This document shows, piece after piece, positions 45,914-53,200 of a DNA stretch of 64,000 nucleotides; position 1 is the stretch's first letter, and every line of letters begins with the position of its first letter. A program made the position numbers and the translations under genes. The notes under the pieces are model-generated. The model saw only the letters and a list, made by a program, of their open reading frames with translations. It was not told the DNA's origin and did no database searches. Location of the stretch: contig NZ_CP154796.1 of NCBI RefSeq assembly GCF_039566955.1, positions 4,898,001 through 4,962,000 on the forward strand. The letters run 5' to 3'. This DNA comes from Micromonospora sp. DSM 45708. GTDB lineage: Bacteria; Actinomycetota; Actinomycetes; Mycobacteriales; Micromonosporaceae.

Positions 45914-47207
45914 CGCCGGAACGCAGTCGCAGCAGCAGCGCGATCAGCCGGAGCACCACGAACAGCGTCAGCCCGGCCCAGATCCCGCCCAGCCCGAGGT
46001 CGAGGCTGTAGGCCAGCCAGATCGCCGGCAGGAACCCGCCCAGCGCGGCCACGATGGTGAGGTTACGCAGGTAGCGCACGTCGCCGGCGCCGATCAGCAC
46101 CCCGTCGAGCGCGAACACCACGCCACCGATCGGCTGGAGCGCGACGAGCCACGGCCAGGCCACCATGGCCTGCTCGCGTACCTGCGGATCGGAGCTGAAC
46201 AACGACGGCACGCCGCCCGCGCCGGCGGCGATGAGCACCGCGAACGCCACGCCGCACACGCCGCCGAGCACGGCGACGCGGCGGGCGAGGAACCGCGCGC
46301 CGGCCGCGTCGCCGGCACCGAGCGCGGCGCCGACCAGGGCCTGCGCGGCGATCGCCAGCGCGTCCAGCACCAGCGCGGTGAAGAACCAGAGTTGTACGGC
46401 GATCTGGTGCGCGCCGACCGCGGCGGCGCCGAAGCGGGCCGCGACCGCGGTCGCCGACAGGAAGCTCGCCTGGAAGGCGACGCCCCGGACCAGCAGGTCG
46501 CGGCTGAGCACCAACTGCTGCCCGATGGTGCGGGGCCGGGGCCGCAGGGAGACCCGCTCGCGCACCAGCGCCGCCGCGAAGAGGACGCCGGAGAGCGTCT
46601 GCGCCACCGCGTTCGCCACCGCCGAGCCGACCAGGCCGAGCCCGGCCGGGTAGACCAGCAGCGGGCAGAGCAACGCGGAGAGCAGGTTGGGGGCGAGCAC
46701 GAACAGCAACGGTCGGCGGGTGTCCTGGACGCCCCGCAGCCAGCCGTTGCCGGCGGCGGCGAGCAGCAGGCCGGGAGCGCCGAGCGCCGCGACCCGCAGC
46801 CAGCCGGCGGCGGCGTCGGCCACCTCACCGGGACCGCCGACGAGGGTACGCGCCAGCGCGCCCCCGCCGATGCCGATGGCGACCGCCACCAGCACGCCGG
46901 CGGTCAGGGCGAGCCAGGACGCCTGGACGCCCTCGGCCACCGCGGCGGCCCGGTCCCCCGCACCGAAGCGGCGGGCCGACCGCCCCGTGGTGCCGTACGC
47001 GACGACGGTGCCGATCCAGGCGGTCAGCGTCATCACCGTGCCGCCGACGGCGAGCGCGGCGAGCGGCACCCGACCGAGGTGGCCGACCACCGCGGTGTCG
47101 ACGAGCACGTAGAGCGGCTCCGCCGCCAGCACCACCAGCGCGGGCAGGGCGAGCGCGGCGATCCGCCGGGGCGTGGCGGCGGTGGCGGGGGCGGCAGTCG
47201 TGCTCAT
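45885..47207 (-). CDS. MATE family efflux transporter (DinF-like)
   Basis: 440 residues from ATG 47207 (MSTTAAPATAATPRRIAAL). Twelve membrane helices arranged as two six-helix halves. Marks include PLYVLVDTAVVGHLG in helix 1-2 and GAHQIAVQLWFFTALVLDALAIAAQALVG in the second half, as in DinF-type multidrug and toxin exporters. These use proton or sodium gradients to expel drugs or metabolites. Substrate unknown. Convergent with the membrane-protein cluster; a small kinase-like gene precedes it by 42 bp. Confidence 0.9.
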   Translation of the reverse strand: MSTTAAPATAATPRRIAALALPALVVLAAEPLYVLVDTAVVGHLGRVPLAALAVGGTVMTLTAWIGTVVAYGTTGRSARRFGAGDRAAAVAEGVQASWLALTAGVLVAVAIGIGGGALARTLVGGPGEVADAAAGWLRVAALGAPGLLLAAAGNGWLRGVQDTRRPLLFVLAPNLLSALLCPLLVYPAGLGLVGSAVANAVAQTLSGVLFAAALVRERVSLRPRPRTIGQQLVLSRDLLVRGVAFQASFLSATAVAARFGAAAVGAHQIAVQLWFFTALVLDALAIAAQALVGAALGAGDAAGARFLARRVAVLGGVCGVAFAVLIAAGAGGVPSLFSSDPQVREQAMVAWPWLVALQPIGGVVFALDGVLIGAGDVRYLRNLTIVAALGGFLPAIWLAYSLDLGLGGIWAGLTLFVVLRLIALLLRLRSGAWAVVGAVR

Positions 47208-47249
47208 CGCCGCCGATCCTGGCACGCGCACGGTAAGGCGCGCAACCCG

Positions 47250-47765
47250 CTAGGACCGCTTACCTATCTCAGCCAGGAAGCGGGCCACGTCCCGCCGACC
47301 GCGCAGCCGACGCACCGGCAGCGTCGGGGCGTACGCGGCGACGGCCGCCGACACCCGGGGGCGGGAGCGGCGCGGGTAGCGCCAGACGTAGCGCAGGAGG
47401 TCGAGGTCGACGCGCTCCGGGCAGCCCTCGGGAAGATCGGGTCGGGGCTCGGCGCGGTGGGCCCAGCGGCGACGCGCCACCCGGGCCAGGCACCGCAGCC
47501 GGTGCGGGTCGCAGAGCACCAACAGGTCGGCGCGGGGCAGCCGGAGGTCGAGGGTGCTGGCGTAGTTGCCGTCCATCACCCAGGCCGGGCGGGCGGCGAG
47601 CGCGGCCACCTCGGCACGGAACTCGGCGACGGTCGGGGCGACCCAGCCGGGCCGCCAGTAGTGGCGGTCGAGGTGGATCAGCGGGAGGTCGAGTCGCCGG
47701 GCCAGTTCACCGGCGAGGGTGCTCTTGCCGGCGCCCGAGCTGCCGACGACGAGGATGCGGCGCAC
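47250..47765 (-). CDS. P-loop nucleotide kinase-like protein (FlaR/topology-modulation type)
   Basis: 171 residues. Walker A GSSGAGKST at residues 8-16, then LPLIHLDRHYWRPGWVAP, WVMDGNYASTLDLRLPRADLLVLCDPHR, the pattern of adenylate-kinase-like proteins annotated as DNA topology modulation or shikimate-kinase-related. The true substrate is unknown for this family. It ends 42 bp before the MATE start, in the same direction. Confidence 0.8.
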   Translation of the reverse strand: MRRILVVGSSGAGKSTLAGELARRLDLPLIHLDRHYWRPGWVAPTVAEFRAEVAALAARPAWVMDGNYASTLDLRLPRADLLVLCDPHRLRCLARVARRRWAHRAEPRPDLPEGCPERVDLDLLRYVWRYPRRSRPRVSAAVAAYAPTLPVRRLRGRRDVARFLAEIGKRS

Positions 47766-47862
47766 CGGGTCAGGCGACCGGTGCGGCGGTGACGCTGGCG
47801 GTGGGGCCGGTCACGGTGCTGCGGGGCCCCAGCCGGCCGGCGTCACCGCCGGGCGGCCTGCG

Positions 47863-47961
47863 TCACTGACGGGTGTCCATCGAGGTCTGCAACGCGCGAC
47901 GCATCTGCTCGCGCGCCTCGTCGTTGGTGGTCTCGGTCTGCGGCTTGCGCTTGCTCGGCAT
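47863..47961 (-). CDS. Very small hydrophilic protein, conserved-looking
   Basis: 32 residues (MPSKRKPQTETTNDEAREQM then RRALQTSMDTRQ). The start ATG 47961 has a good ribosome site (GGAAGGA, 7-8 bp upstream). The sequence is charged and predicted helical, unlike a random high-GC frame, which would be Ala/Gly/Pro/Arg-rich. It sits in an otherwise gene-free gap. No function can be assigned. Confidence 0.5.
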   Translation of the reverse strand: MPSKRKPQTETTNDEAREQMRRALQTSMDTRQ

Positions 47962-48292
47962 GGCATGTCCTTCCAGGGTGCGGACCACCGAGGCACGGCG
48001 GCCCTGCGGGCGTCCGACGCCCCGTCGTCGACGACGCGACGACCGTCGCGCCGCGACCGGAGTCGTCGGCCTGCTGCGCGCCCGGCAGCGGTCCGGGATC
48101 ACCGGAGCGGCTCGCCTGGCAGCGTGAGCCCGGGTCGGTCTGACCCTGGAGGGAGGCAGCGCCGGGTGCGGCACCACCCCCCGTGACCAGCGCCGCGAAG
48201 CGCCGGTCCCGCACCCAAATTAACGTTCACTTTCCAGATAGTGCCCACTGTTCCCGCGATGCGGACAGGGCAACCCCGTTTCCGGCGACGTC
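47962..48292. other. Gene-poor gap of about 330 bp
   Basis: No convincing gene here. It contains an AT-richer patch near 48212-48250 (CAAATTAACGTTCACTTTCC at 48216-48235), which could be a promoter for the small gene at 47863-47961 on the minus strand, but no clear -35/-10 pair can be set. Confidence 0.4.
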
Positions 48293-48505
48293 TCAGCGGG
48301 CGAGGAAGTGCCAGCCCAGCCACCACCAGAAGCCGAACAGACCGATCCGGCCCACCGGCACCGGCCCCACCTCGTACCGCATGACGAAGGCGCAGACGTC
48401 GGTCAGCGAAGGGACCCGGGACCCCTCCCTGCGTGCGGCCCACTCCACGGCCGCGAACAGCAACACGGCGGTCAGGAACCCGCCGATGGCCAGCGCGCGC
48501 ATCAT
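48293..48505 (-). CDS. Small membrane protein (DUF6186-like)
   Basis: 70 residues with two hydrophobic segments (about 3-22 and 52-69, GRIGLFGFWWWLGWHFLA). The start ATG overlaps the stop of the upstream gene by 4 bp (ATGA), so the two are translationally coupled. This size and the C-terminal WWWLGWHFL motif match a small actinobacterial family annotated DUF6186. Function unknown. Confidence 0.72.
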   Translation of the reverse strand: MMRALAIGGFLTAVLLFAAVEWAARREGSRVPSLTDVCAFVMRYEVGPVPVGRIGLFGFWWWLGWHFLAR

Positions 48506-48912
48506 CGGCGGACCAGTCCCCAGAACGCGGCCAGCCAGGCGAACCAGGCCGCCGAGCGGGCCAGGTGATCCTCAAGCAGGGGATCGGCCAGCCGGGAGAA
48601 GGTGGGAAAGTCGTCGCCCACGGACAGCACGAACGTCGCCCCCTCGAAGACCCCGAAGACGGTGACCGGCAACAGCCACCACAGCGCGGCCGACGGCAGC
48701 CGTCGCGGCGCCGGGCGTCGGGGCACCCGGTTGCTCAGACCGACCCAGATCAACCCCCCGCCGGTGCCGAGAATGTAGAGGTTCGCCACCGTCGAGAACG
48801 ACGGCAGTTGGCCACCGACCAGGGAGAGGCAGATCAACACCGGTACGGAGACGACCGGCCGGTCCCAGACCCGGGGCGCCTCGACGGTGAGCTCACGGGG
48901 GTGATCCATCAT
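48502..48912 (-). CDS. Integral membrane protein of unknown function
   Basis: 136 residues starting MMDHPRELTV (either Met possible). Four hydrophobic segments are visible (about 20-36, 42-60, 72-92 and 116-134). It is coupled to the 70-residue membrane protein that follows through an ATGA overlap, so both probably act together in the membrane. No family recognised. Confidence 0.72.
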   Translation of the reverse strand: MMDHPRELTVEAPRVWDRPVVSVPVLICLSLVGGQLPSFSTVANLYILGTGGGLIWVGLSNRVPRRPAPRRLPSAALWWLLPVTVFGVFEGATFVLSVGDDFPTFSRLADPLLEDHLARSAAWFAWLAAFWGLVRR

Positions 48913-48977
48913 CCGATTGTCCCCAGCGTGGCGTAGCGCGGGAAGACCGGCACGCCTCGTGTCTGCGGGGAAACGCT

Positions 48978-49011
48978 GAAGGCCGGCACCCCGGGCGGGA
49001 TGCCGGCCTTC
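48978..49011 (-). terminator. Terminator hairpin after the secreted lysozyme-like protein gene
   Basis: GAAGGCCGGCA (48978-48988) pairs perfectly with TGCCGGCCTTC (49001-49011), 12-base loop, 9 bp after the stop codon at 49020 on the minus strand. Confidence 0.78.
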
Positions 49012-49019
49012 ATGCCGTC

Positions 49020-49574
49020 TTAGCTGTTCCAGTACTTGGCGACCAGGTCGGTGGCCTGCTTCTCCCACTGCGCGTACGCATCCGGGTAGGCCGACACCTG
49101 CACGGTCTGGGCGGCCTTGGTCAGCGGCATGTCCTGCCAACCGTCGACCTGCTTCAGGCCCTTCAGGAACGCAAGCGTCGAGTACTCGGGATCGGTGATC
49201 TGCTCGGCCGTACCCCAACCACTGGACGGACGCTGCTGGAACAGCCCCAGCGAGTCGTGGTCATTACGGTCGCCGAGATGGCCCAGGTTCTCCAACTTCG
49301 ACTCCTGCAAGCTCGTCGCGATCGAGATGACCGCCGCCCGCTCCGGCAGCCCGGCCTTCTTCGTCGCCGCGATGATCGCCTTCACGTTGGCGGTCTGCTC
49401 GTCGTCCAGACCGATCGTCGACTGCTCACCCTGCACCGCGGCAACCGCGACCGGCTTACCAGCCGTGGCGGCGTGGGCGGTGTCGGCGTGCGCGGCGATC
49501 GGACCGGCGAACACACCACCGGTAAACGCCAGACCAGCAATACCCAGAACGCTCTTACGCAGAATCGTGTTCAC
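49020..49574 (-). CDS. Secreted lysozyme-fold-like protein of unknown activity
   Basis: 184 residues from GTG 49574 (VNTILRKSVLGIAGLAFTGG), selected for the signal peptide and the GGAG site upstream. Signal peptide cleavage is expected after IAAHA near residue 30. The mature region has ISIATSLQESKLENLGHLGD followed by DSLGLFQQRPSSGWGTAEQI, a pattern seen in secreted actinobacterial proteins related to lytic transglycosylase/resuscitation-type folds, with a possible catalytic Glu in QESKLEN. Enzymatic activity is not proven. It has its own promoter and terminator. Confidence 0.75.
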   Translation of the reverse strand: MNTILRKSVLGIAGLAFTGGVFAGPIAAHADTAHAATAGKPVAVAAVQGEQSTIGLDDEQTANVKAIIAATKKAGLPERAAVISIATSLQESKLENLGHLGDRNDHDSLGLFQQRPSSGWGTAEQITDPEYSTLAFLKGLKQVDGWQDMPLTKAAQTVQVSAYPDAYAQWEKQATDLVAKYWNS

Positions 49575-49967
49575 GAGGAGGCTCCATTCGGGGGTCGACA
49601 CACCCCCGGGGGTGGGGGCGCGTGGCACCGTCAGGCGCACAAGAAAGGTTCACGGGGGATCCGGCTGCTCACGGGGCAGGGCCTCTACGCGGCACTGGAA
49701 GACTGTCCAACGACCGGGGGCCCACCATCATTCCCGGCGGGGGGGGTCGGCGGGTGCGCGGGGGCGCTCGCCTTCCTCGGCCGTGCACCGGGATACAACG
49801 CCGCGCCCCCCCGACCCATTCCACCGCCAGGGTGCCACCCACCACCCCGAAACCGGACACCCCACCCACCCGGCACACCCGGGAGGGAACCCCCTGGCCC
49901 GCCTTTCGAGCTGAGTCGTCGGACGCCCGTGACGTGTCAGGCGGCGTGCCGGGCCGTACCGGAGTGA
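49575..49967. other. 393-bp gap holding promoter and leader of the secreted lysozyme-like gene
   Basis: No gene seen. The distal part (49735-49900) is C-rich low-complexity sequence on the plus strand. The proximal 100 bp form the leader of the gene starting at 49574 and include the palindrome CACCCCCGGGGGTG (49603-49616). A c-di-AMP (ydaO) riboswitch was looked for, because such genes often carry one, but its conserved blocks were not found. Confidence 0.5.
49682..49710 (-). promoter_or_regulatory. Probable sigma-70-type promoter of the secreted lysozyme-like gene
   Basis: On the minus strand TTGGAC (49710-49705) and TAGAGG (49687-49682) are separated by exactly 17 bp. It would give a leader of about 100 bases before GTG 49574. 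Confidence 0.55.
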
Positions 49968-51047
49968 TCAGGCCGGTGGGGTGGCCAGCACCGCGGCGGT
50001 GAGTGCGGCGCGGATGCGCCCGATCACGTCGTCGAGCGGGCCACGCCCGGTGAACCCGGCCGCGAACCGGTGCCCGCCGCCACCGAGGCCCACCGCCACC
50101 CGGCTCACGTCCACCGCGCCCTTGCTGCGCAGCGAGACCGCCCACTCGGCGTCACCGGACTGCTTCACCACGCAGCTCACGTCCGCCTCGGCGGTGCAGC
50201 GGACCGAGTCGATGAGCGCCTCCAACACGTACGCCGGCTGGTCGTGGCGGGCCAGGTCGTCGCGGGTCGCGTACGTCCAGACCAGGCCGTGACCGTCGGC
50301 GGCGGCGGGTTCCAGCGTGGCCCGGCCGAGCACCTCGCCGAAGAGGCGGACGGCGCCGAACGGGCGGGTGTCGAAGACCCGCCGGGAGATGTCCCCGGGG
50401 CGGATGCCGGTGGCCAGCAGGCGCGCGGCCATCTCGTGCACGGCCGGGGTGGTCGCCTCGAAACGGAACGAGCCGGTGTCGGTGGTCAGCGCCACGTAGA
50501 GCCCGGTCGCCGTGGCCGCGTCCAGTGGAACACCGAGCCGGTCCAGCAGCCCCAGCGCCACCACGGAGGTGGCCGCCGCGTGCGGGTCCACCAGGTTGAC
50601 GTCGCCGAAGCCGGTGTTCGAGGCGTGATGGTCCAGCACCAGCGACGTGCCGGCCCGGCCCAGCCGGTCGGCCAGGTCGCCGAGCCGGGCCCCGCTCGCC
50701 GCGTCGAAGCAGATCACCAGGTCCGGGTCCGGGTACGCGTCGTCCTGCGGCACCAGCAACTCGACGCCGGGCAGCCAGCGGAACGGCTCCGGCACGCCGG
50801 GCGGGCCGGGGAACGTCGCCTGGAGATGGCGTACCCCGAGTCGGCGCAGGCCCAGCGCGAAGCCGAGCATGCTGCCGAGCGCGTCCCCGTCCGGGTTGAC
50901 GTGGCAGATCAGCAGCACCCGCGCGTCCGCGGGCAGGCCCCGCAGCGCCGCGACGGCAGCCGCCCAGTCGGCGTCGGTGGGACCGGCGAGGGCCGGCGCG
51001 CCACTCACGGCGGCGGCCGGCCCGCCGTCCCGGACGGCGTCGGTCAC
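49968..51047 (-). CDS. nrnA: Bifunctional oligoribonuclease / pAp phosphatase NrnA (DHH family)
   Basis: 359 residues. DHH motifs are clear: VLLICHVNPDGDALGSMLGF, DLVICFDAAS, LVLDHHASNTGFGDVN, and the DHHA1 ending GLGGGGHRFAAGFTG. The enzyme removes nucleotides from short RNA and converts pAp to AMP. The start overlaps the rbfA stop by 4 bp (GTGA). The rbfA-nrnA linkage is typical of Actinobacteria, and a MATE gene (here 3 kb away) often follows. Confidence 0.93.
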   Translation of the reverse strand: MTDAVRDGGPAAAVSGAPALAGPTDADWAAAVAALRGLPADARVLLICHVNPDGDALGSMLGFALGLRRLGVRHLQATFPGPPGVPEPFRWLPGVELLVPQDDAYPDPDLVICFDAASGARLGDLADRLGRAGTSLVLDHHASNTGFGDVNLVDPHAAATSVVALGLLDRLGVPLDAATATGLYVALTTDTGSFRFEATTPAVHEMAARLLATGIRPGDISRRVFDTRPFGAVRLFGEVLGRATLEPAAADGHGLVWTYATRDDLARHDQPAYVLEALIDSVRCTAEADVSCVVKQSGDAEWAVSLRSKGAVDVSRVAVGLGGGGHRFAAGFTGRGPLDDVIGRIRAALTAAVLATPPA

Positions 51048-51529
51048 CGGCGGTCGCCGCCGTGCGGCTCGTCGTCGGCCGGGGAGTCGCCCTCGACGTC
51101 GGAGTCGTCGTCCTCCTCGACCCGGTACGGCTGGGCGTCGCCCGCGTACGCGGCCTTGGCGGCCAGCCGCTGCACCTCGGCGTCGGCGGAGCGGGCGGCG
51201 GTGAGCAGGTCGTCGATGTGCTTGACCTGGTTCTGCACGTCGTCGAGCACGAAGGTCAGCGTCGGCGAGTGCCGCAGGCCGAGCGCCTTGCCGACGGTGC
51301 TGCGCAGCATGCCCTTGGCGCTCTCCAGCGCGGCGGCGGTGCTCGCCTGGGCCGCCGCGTCACCGAGCACGGTGTAGAAGACGGTGGCGTCGCGCAGGTC
51401 CGCGGTGATCCGGGCGTCGGTGATCGTGATCATGCCGAGCCGGGGATCCTTGATCTGGCTCCGCACCACCGACGCGACTAGTTCGCGAACCCGCTCCGCG
51501 TGCCGGCGTACCTTGGCCGGATCCGACAT
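51044..51529 (-). CDS. rbfA: Ribosome-binding factor A
   Basis: 161 residues from ATG 51529, preceded by GAGGTGGGGG. The RbfA KH-type fold is recognised by SDPAKVRRHAERVRELVAS, IKDPRLGMITITDARITADL, ESAKGMLRSTVGKALGLRHSP and VQNQVKHIDDLL. The C-terminal 40 residues are acidic and variable. It assists 16S rRNA maturation. Coupled to nrnA by a 4-bp overlap. Confidence 0.95.
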   Translation of the reverse strand: MSDPAKVRRHAERVRELVASVVRSQIKDPRLGMITITDARITADLRDATVFYTVLGDAAAQASTAAALESAKGMLRSTVGKALGLRHSPTLTFVLDDVQNQVKHIDDLLTAARSADAEVQRLAAKAAYAGDAQPYRVEEDDDSDVEGDSPADDEPHGGDRR

Positions 51530-51712
51530 GTCCCCCACCTCCTGATCACTGCCACCTACGGCCCCGGATCGCGTCGCGACCGGGGCCCGCCGGCCGGAGA
51601 CGGACGGCGCCGGGCGCCGCCGGGTCCGACCGCCCAACGTCGAAGAACATTACCCGCGCCCCGACGGGCGACGCGCGGCACGGCCGGGCCGCCGCACGCC
51701 GCGCCGGCCGGG

Positions 51713-52006
51713 TCAGTCGTCCGCGCCGTGCAGGCGGCGGCGCACCGACAGCAGCTCGGTCTCCGGGCGGGCGGCGACCATCCGTTCGCAGGAGTCGAGC
51801 ACCTCGCGGACGTGGGCCGGCTCGGCGGCCACCACGGCCACCCCGATCTCGGCCCGGCCGTGCAGGTCCAGCGCGCCGACCTCGGCGACCGAGACCTCGA
51901 ACTTGCGCAGCGCGGCGACGATCGGCCGGACGTAGGACCGCTTGGCCTTCAGGGACCGGGAGTCACCCGGCAACAACAGGTCGAACAGTGCGGTTCCGGT
52001 ATACAC
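51713..52006 (-). CDS. DUF503 family protein
   Basis: 97 residues. GTG 52006 (VYTGTALFDLLLPGDSRSLKAKRS) gives the usual family N-terminus; a TTG at 52015 would add three residues. DUF503 proteins are about 95-100 residues and sit next to rbfA/infB in Actinobacteria and Firmicutes, as here. They adopt a ferredoxin-like fold; no biochemical function is established. Confidence 0.9.
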   Translation of the reverse strand: MYTGTALFDLLLPGDSRSLKAKRSYVRPIVAALRKFEVSVAEVGALDLHGRAEIGVAVVAAEPAHVREVLDSCERMVAARPETELLSVRRRLHGADD

Positions 52007-52076
52007 GGCGAGCAACGGTACGCGCCGGGACGCCGCCGGTCACCCGGATAAGACGTGACCACCGCCGGTCACCCGG

Positions 52077-53120
52077 TTATGGCGCGACCGCCACCAGCAC
52101 GTCCCGCTCGATGGCCTGATCGACCCGGTGGGTCAGGTCCCGCCAGCCGGGCCCGTCGACCACGCGCAGGCCGGCATCGGTCAGCACCGCCTCGGCCGCC
52201 GCGCGCGGCGCCACGTGGGTGTTCCAGGACAGCCCCAGCGCGCCGCCCGGCCGCAGCAGTTCCCGCCACACCGGTACGGCGGCGGTGAGCAGCTCCAGCG
52301 GACTGCGGGACAGGCCCTGGCCGGTGCGGCTGCCGTGCGCCACCCCGTACGGCGCGTCGGTGACGAGCACGTCGGCGCAGCGGGCGCGGAGCACCTCGCG
52401 GGCCCGGGTGGTGTCGGTGTTCAGCACGGTGATCCGTTGGGTGACGCCGGCCCGGTGCGCGTCCTTCGACGGCGAGAGCACCGCCTCGAAGCGGCGGGCG
52501 ACCAGCTTGCGGTCCCGGCGCACCGACGTGGTCTCCGCCGTGTGCTTGAGCCGCTTGCGGCGCAGCCAGGTACGCAGGAACGCCGCGTACGCCTCCACGT
52601 CCTGACTGTCGCGTTCGACGCCGATGCCGTCGTGGCCGTACATGAGCGCCTGGTTGAGCGTGGTGCCCCGGCCGCAGAGCGGGTCCAGCACCACCAGCCC
52701 GCCGTCGAGCATCCGGGGCGCGGCGGCGGAGGCGAGCAGCGTGACGTTGAGCAGCAGTCGGGTGAACTGCTCGTTGGTCTTGCCGGCGTACTTGGGGATG
52801 GTGATCAGGTCGGAGTCGTACCGGGCCAGCGGGTGCAGCGGCACCGGCCGGAGCAGGTCGTCGCCGACCCGCTCGAAGAGCGCGTACGCCGCCGACAGGT
52901 TCGCCAGGTGGGCCAGGTCCCGCGCGCCGAGGCCGGGTGCGGGCGCGTCGAAGGTGAGGTACTCCACTCCGCCGATGCGGGTGACCTCGGCGTCGGCCGG
53001 CGGCGCGTCGAGCACGCCCGACCCGGCGAACACGGCCAGTTCGGCGCGGGCCAGCCGGGCTGCCGCGTCGGCGTAGACGCGGTTGGCGGAGGGGGCGAGG
53101 AGCAGTGCGTACCCGGTCAC
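52077..53120 (-). CDS. TRM11-like SAM-dependent methyltransferase
   Basis: 347 residues from GTG 53120 (VTGYALLLAPSANRVYADAA). The SAM-binding motif I is VLDPLCGRGTTLNQALMYG and motif IV is VTDAPYGVAHG, where DPPY is usual (Asp-Ala-Pro-Tyr here). N-terminal region (THUMP-like in TRM11) is short. TRM11 proteins methylate guanosine in tRNA, and related enzymes methylate DNA or rRNA bases. The exact substrate is unknown. It is placed after infB, separated by a hairpin. Confidence 0.85.
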   Translation of the reverse strand: MTGYALLLAPSANRVYADAAARLARAELAVFAGSGVLDAPPADAEVTRIGGVEYLTFDAPAPGLGARDLAHLANLSAAYALFERVGDDLLRPVPLHPLARYDSDLITIPKYAGKTNEQFTRLLLNVTLLASAAAPRMLDGGLVVLDPLCGRGTTLNQALMYGHDGIGVERDSQDVEAYAAFLRTWLRRKRLKHTAETTSVRRDRKLVARRFEAVLSPSKDAHRAGVTQRITVLNTDTTRAREVLRARCADVLVTDAPYGVAHGSRTGQGLSRSPLELLTAAVPVWRELLRPGGALGLSWNTHVAPRAAAEAVLTDAGLRVVDGPGWRDLTHRVDQAIERDVLVAVAP

Positions 53121-53151
53121 GCCGGAGATTGTCGCAGCCTGCGGAAACGGC

Positions 53152-53181
53152 GACGGCCGGGACCCGAAGGCCCCGGCCGTC
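53152..53181 (-). terminator. Terminator hairpin after infB
   Basis: GACGGCCGGG (53152-53161) pairs with CCCGGCCGTC (53172-53181), 10-base loop, 20 bp after the infB stop on the minus strand. Confidence 0.72.
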
Positions 53182-53200
53182 GACCGGTCGTGCACACCGC

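Noticed and set aside
41405..46060. A 1551-codon open frame on the plus strand
   Set aside because: It runs antisense to ribF and truB and out of frame through the membrane-protein cluster; it is a composition artefact of stop-poor high-GC DNA.
49575..49967. Possible c-di-AMP (ydaO) riboswitch before the secreted lysozyme-like gene
   Set aside because: Expected because cell-wall hydrolase genes often carry it, but the conserved ydaO blocks were not found; only a promoter and a GC palindrome are visible.
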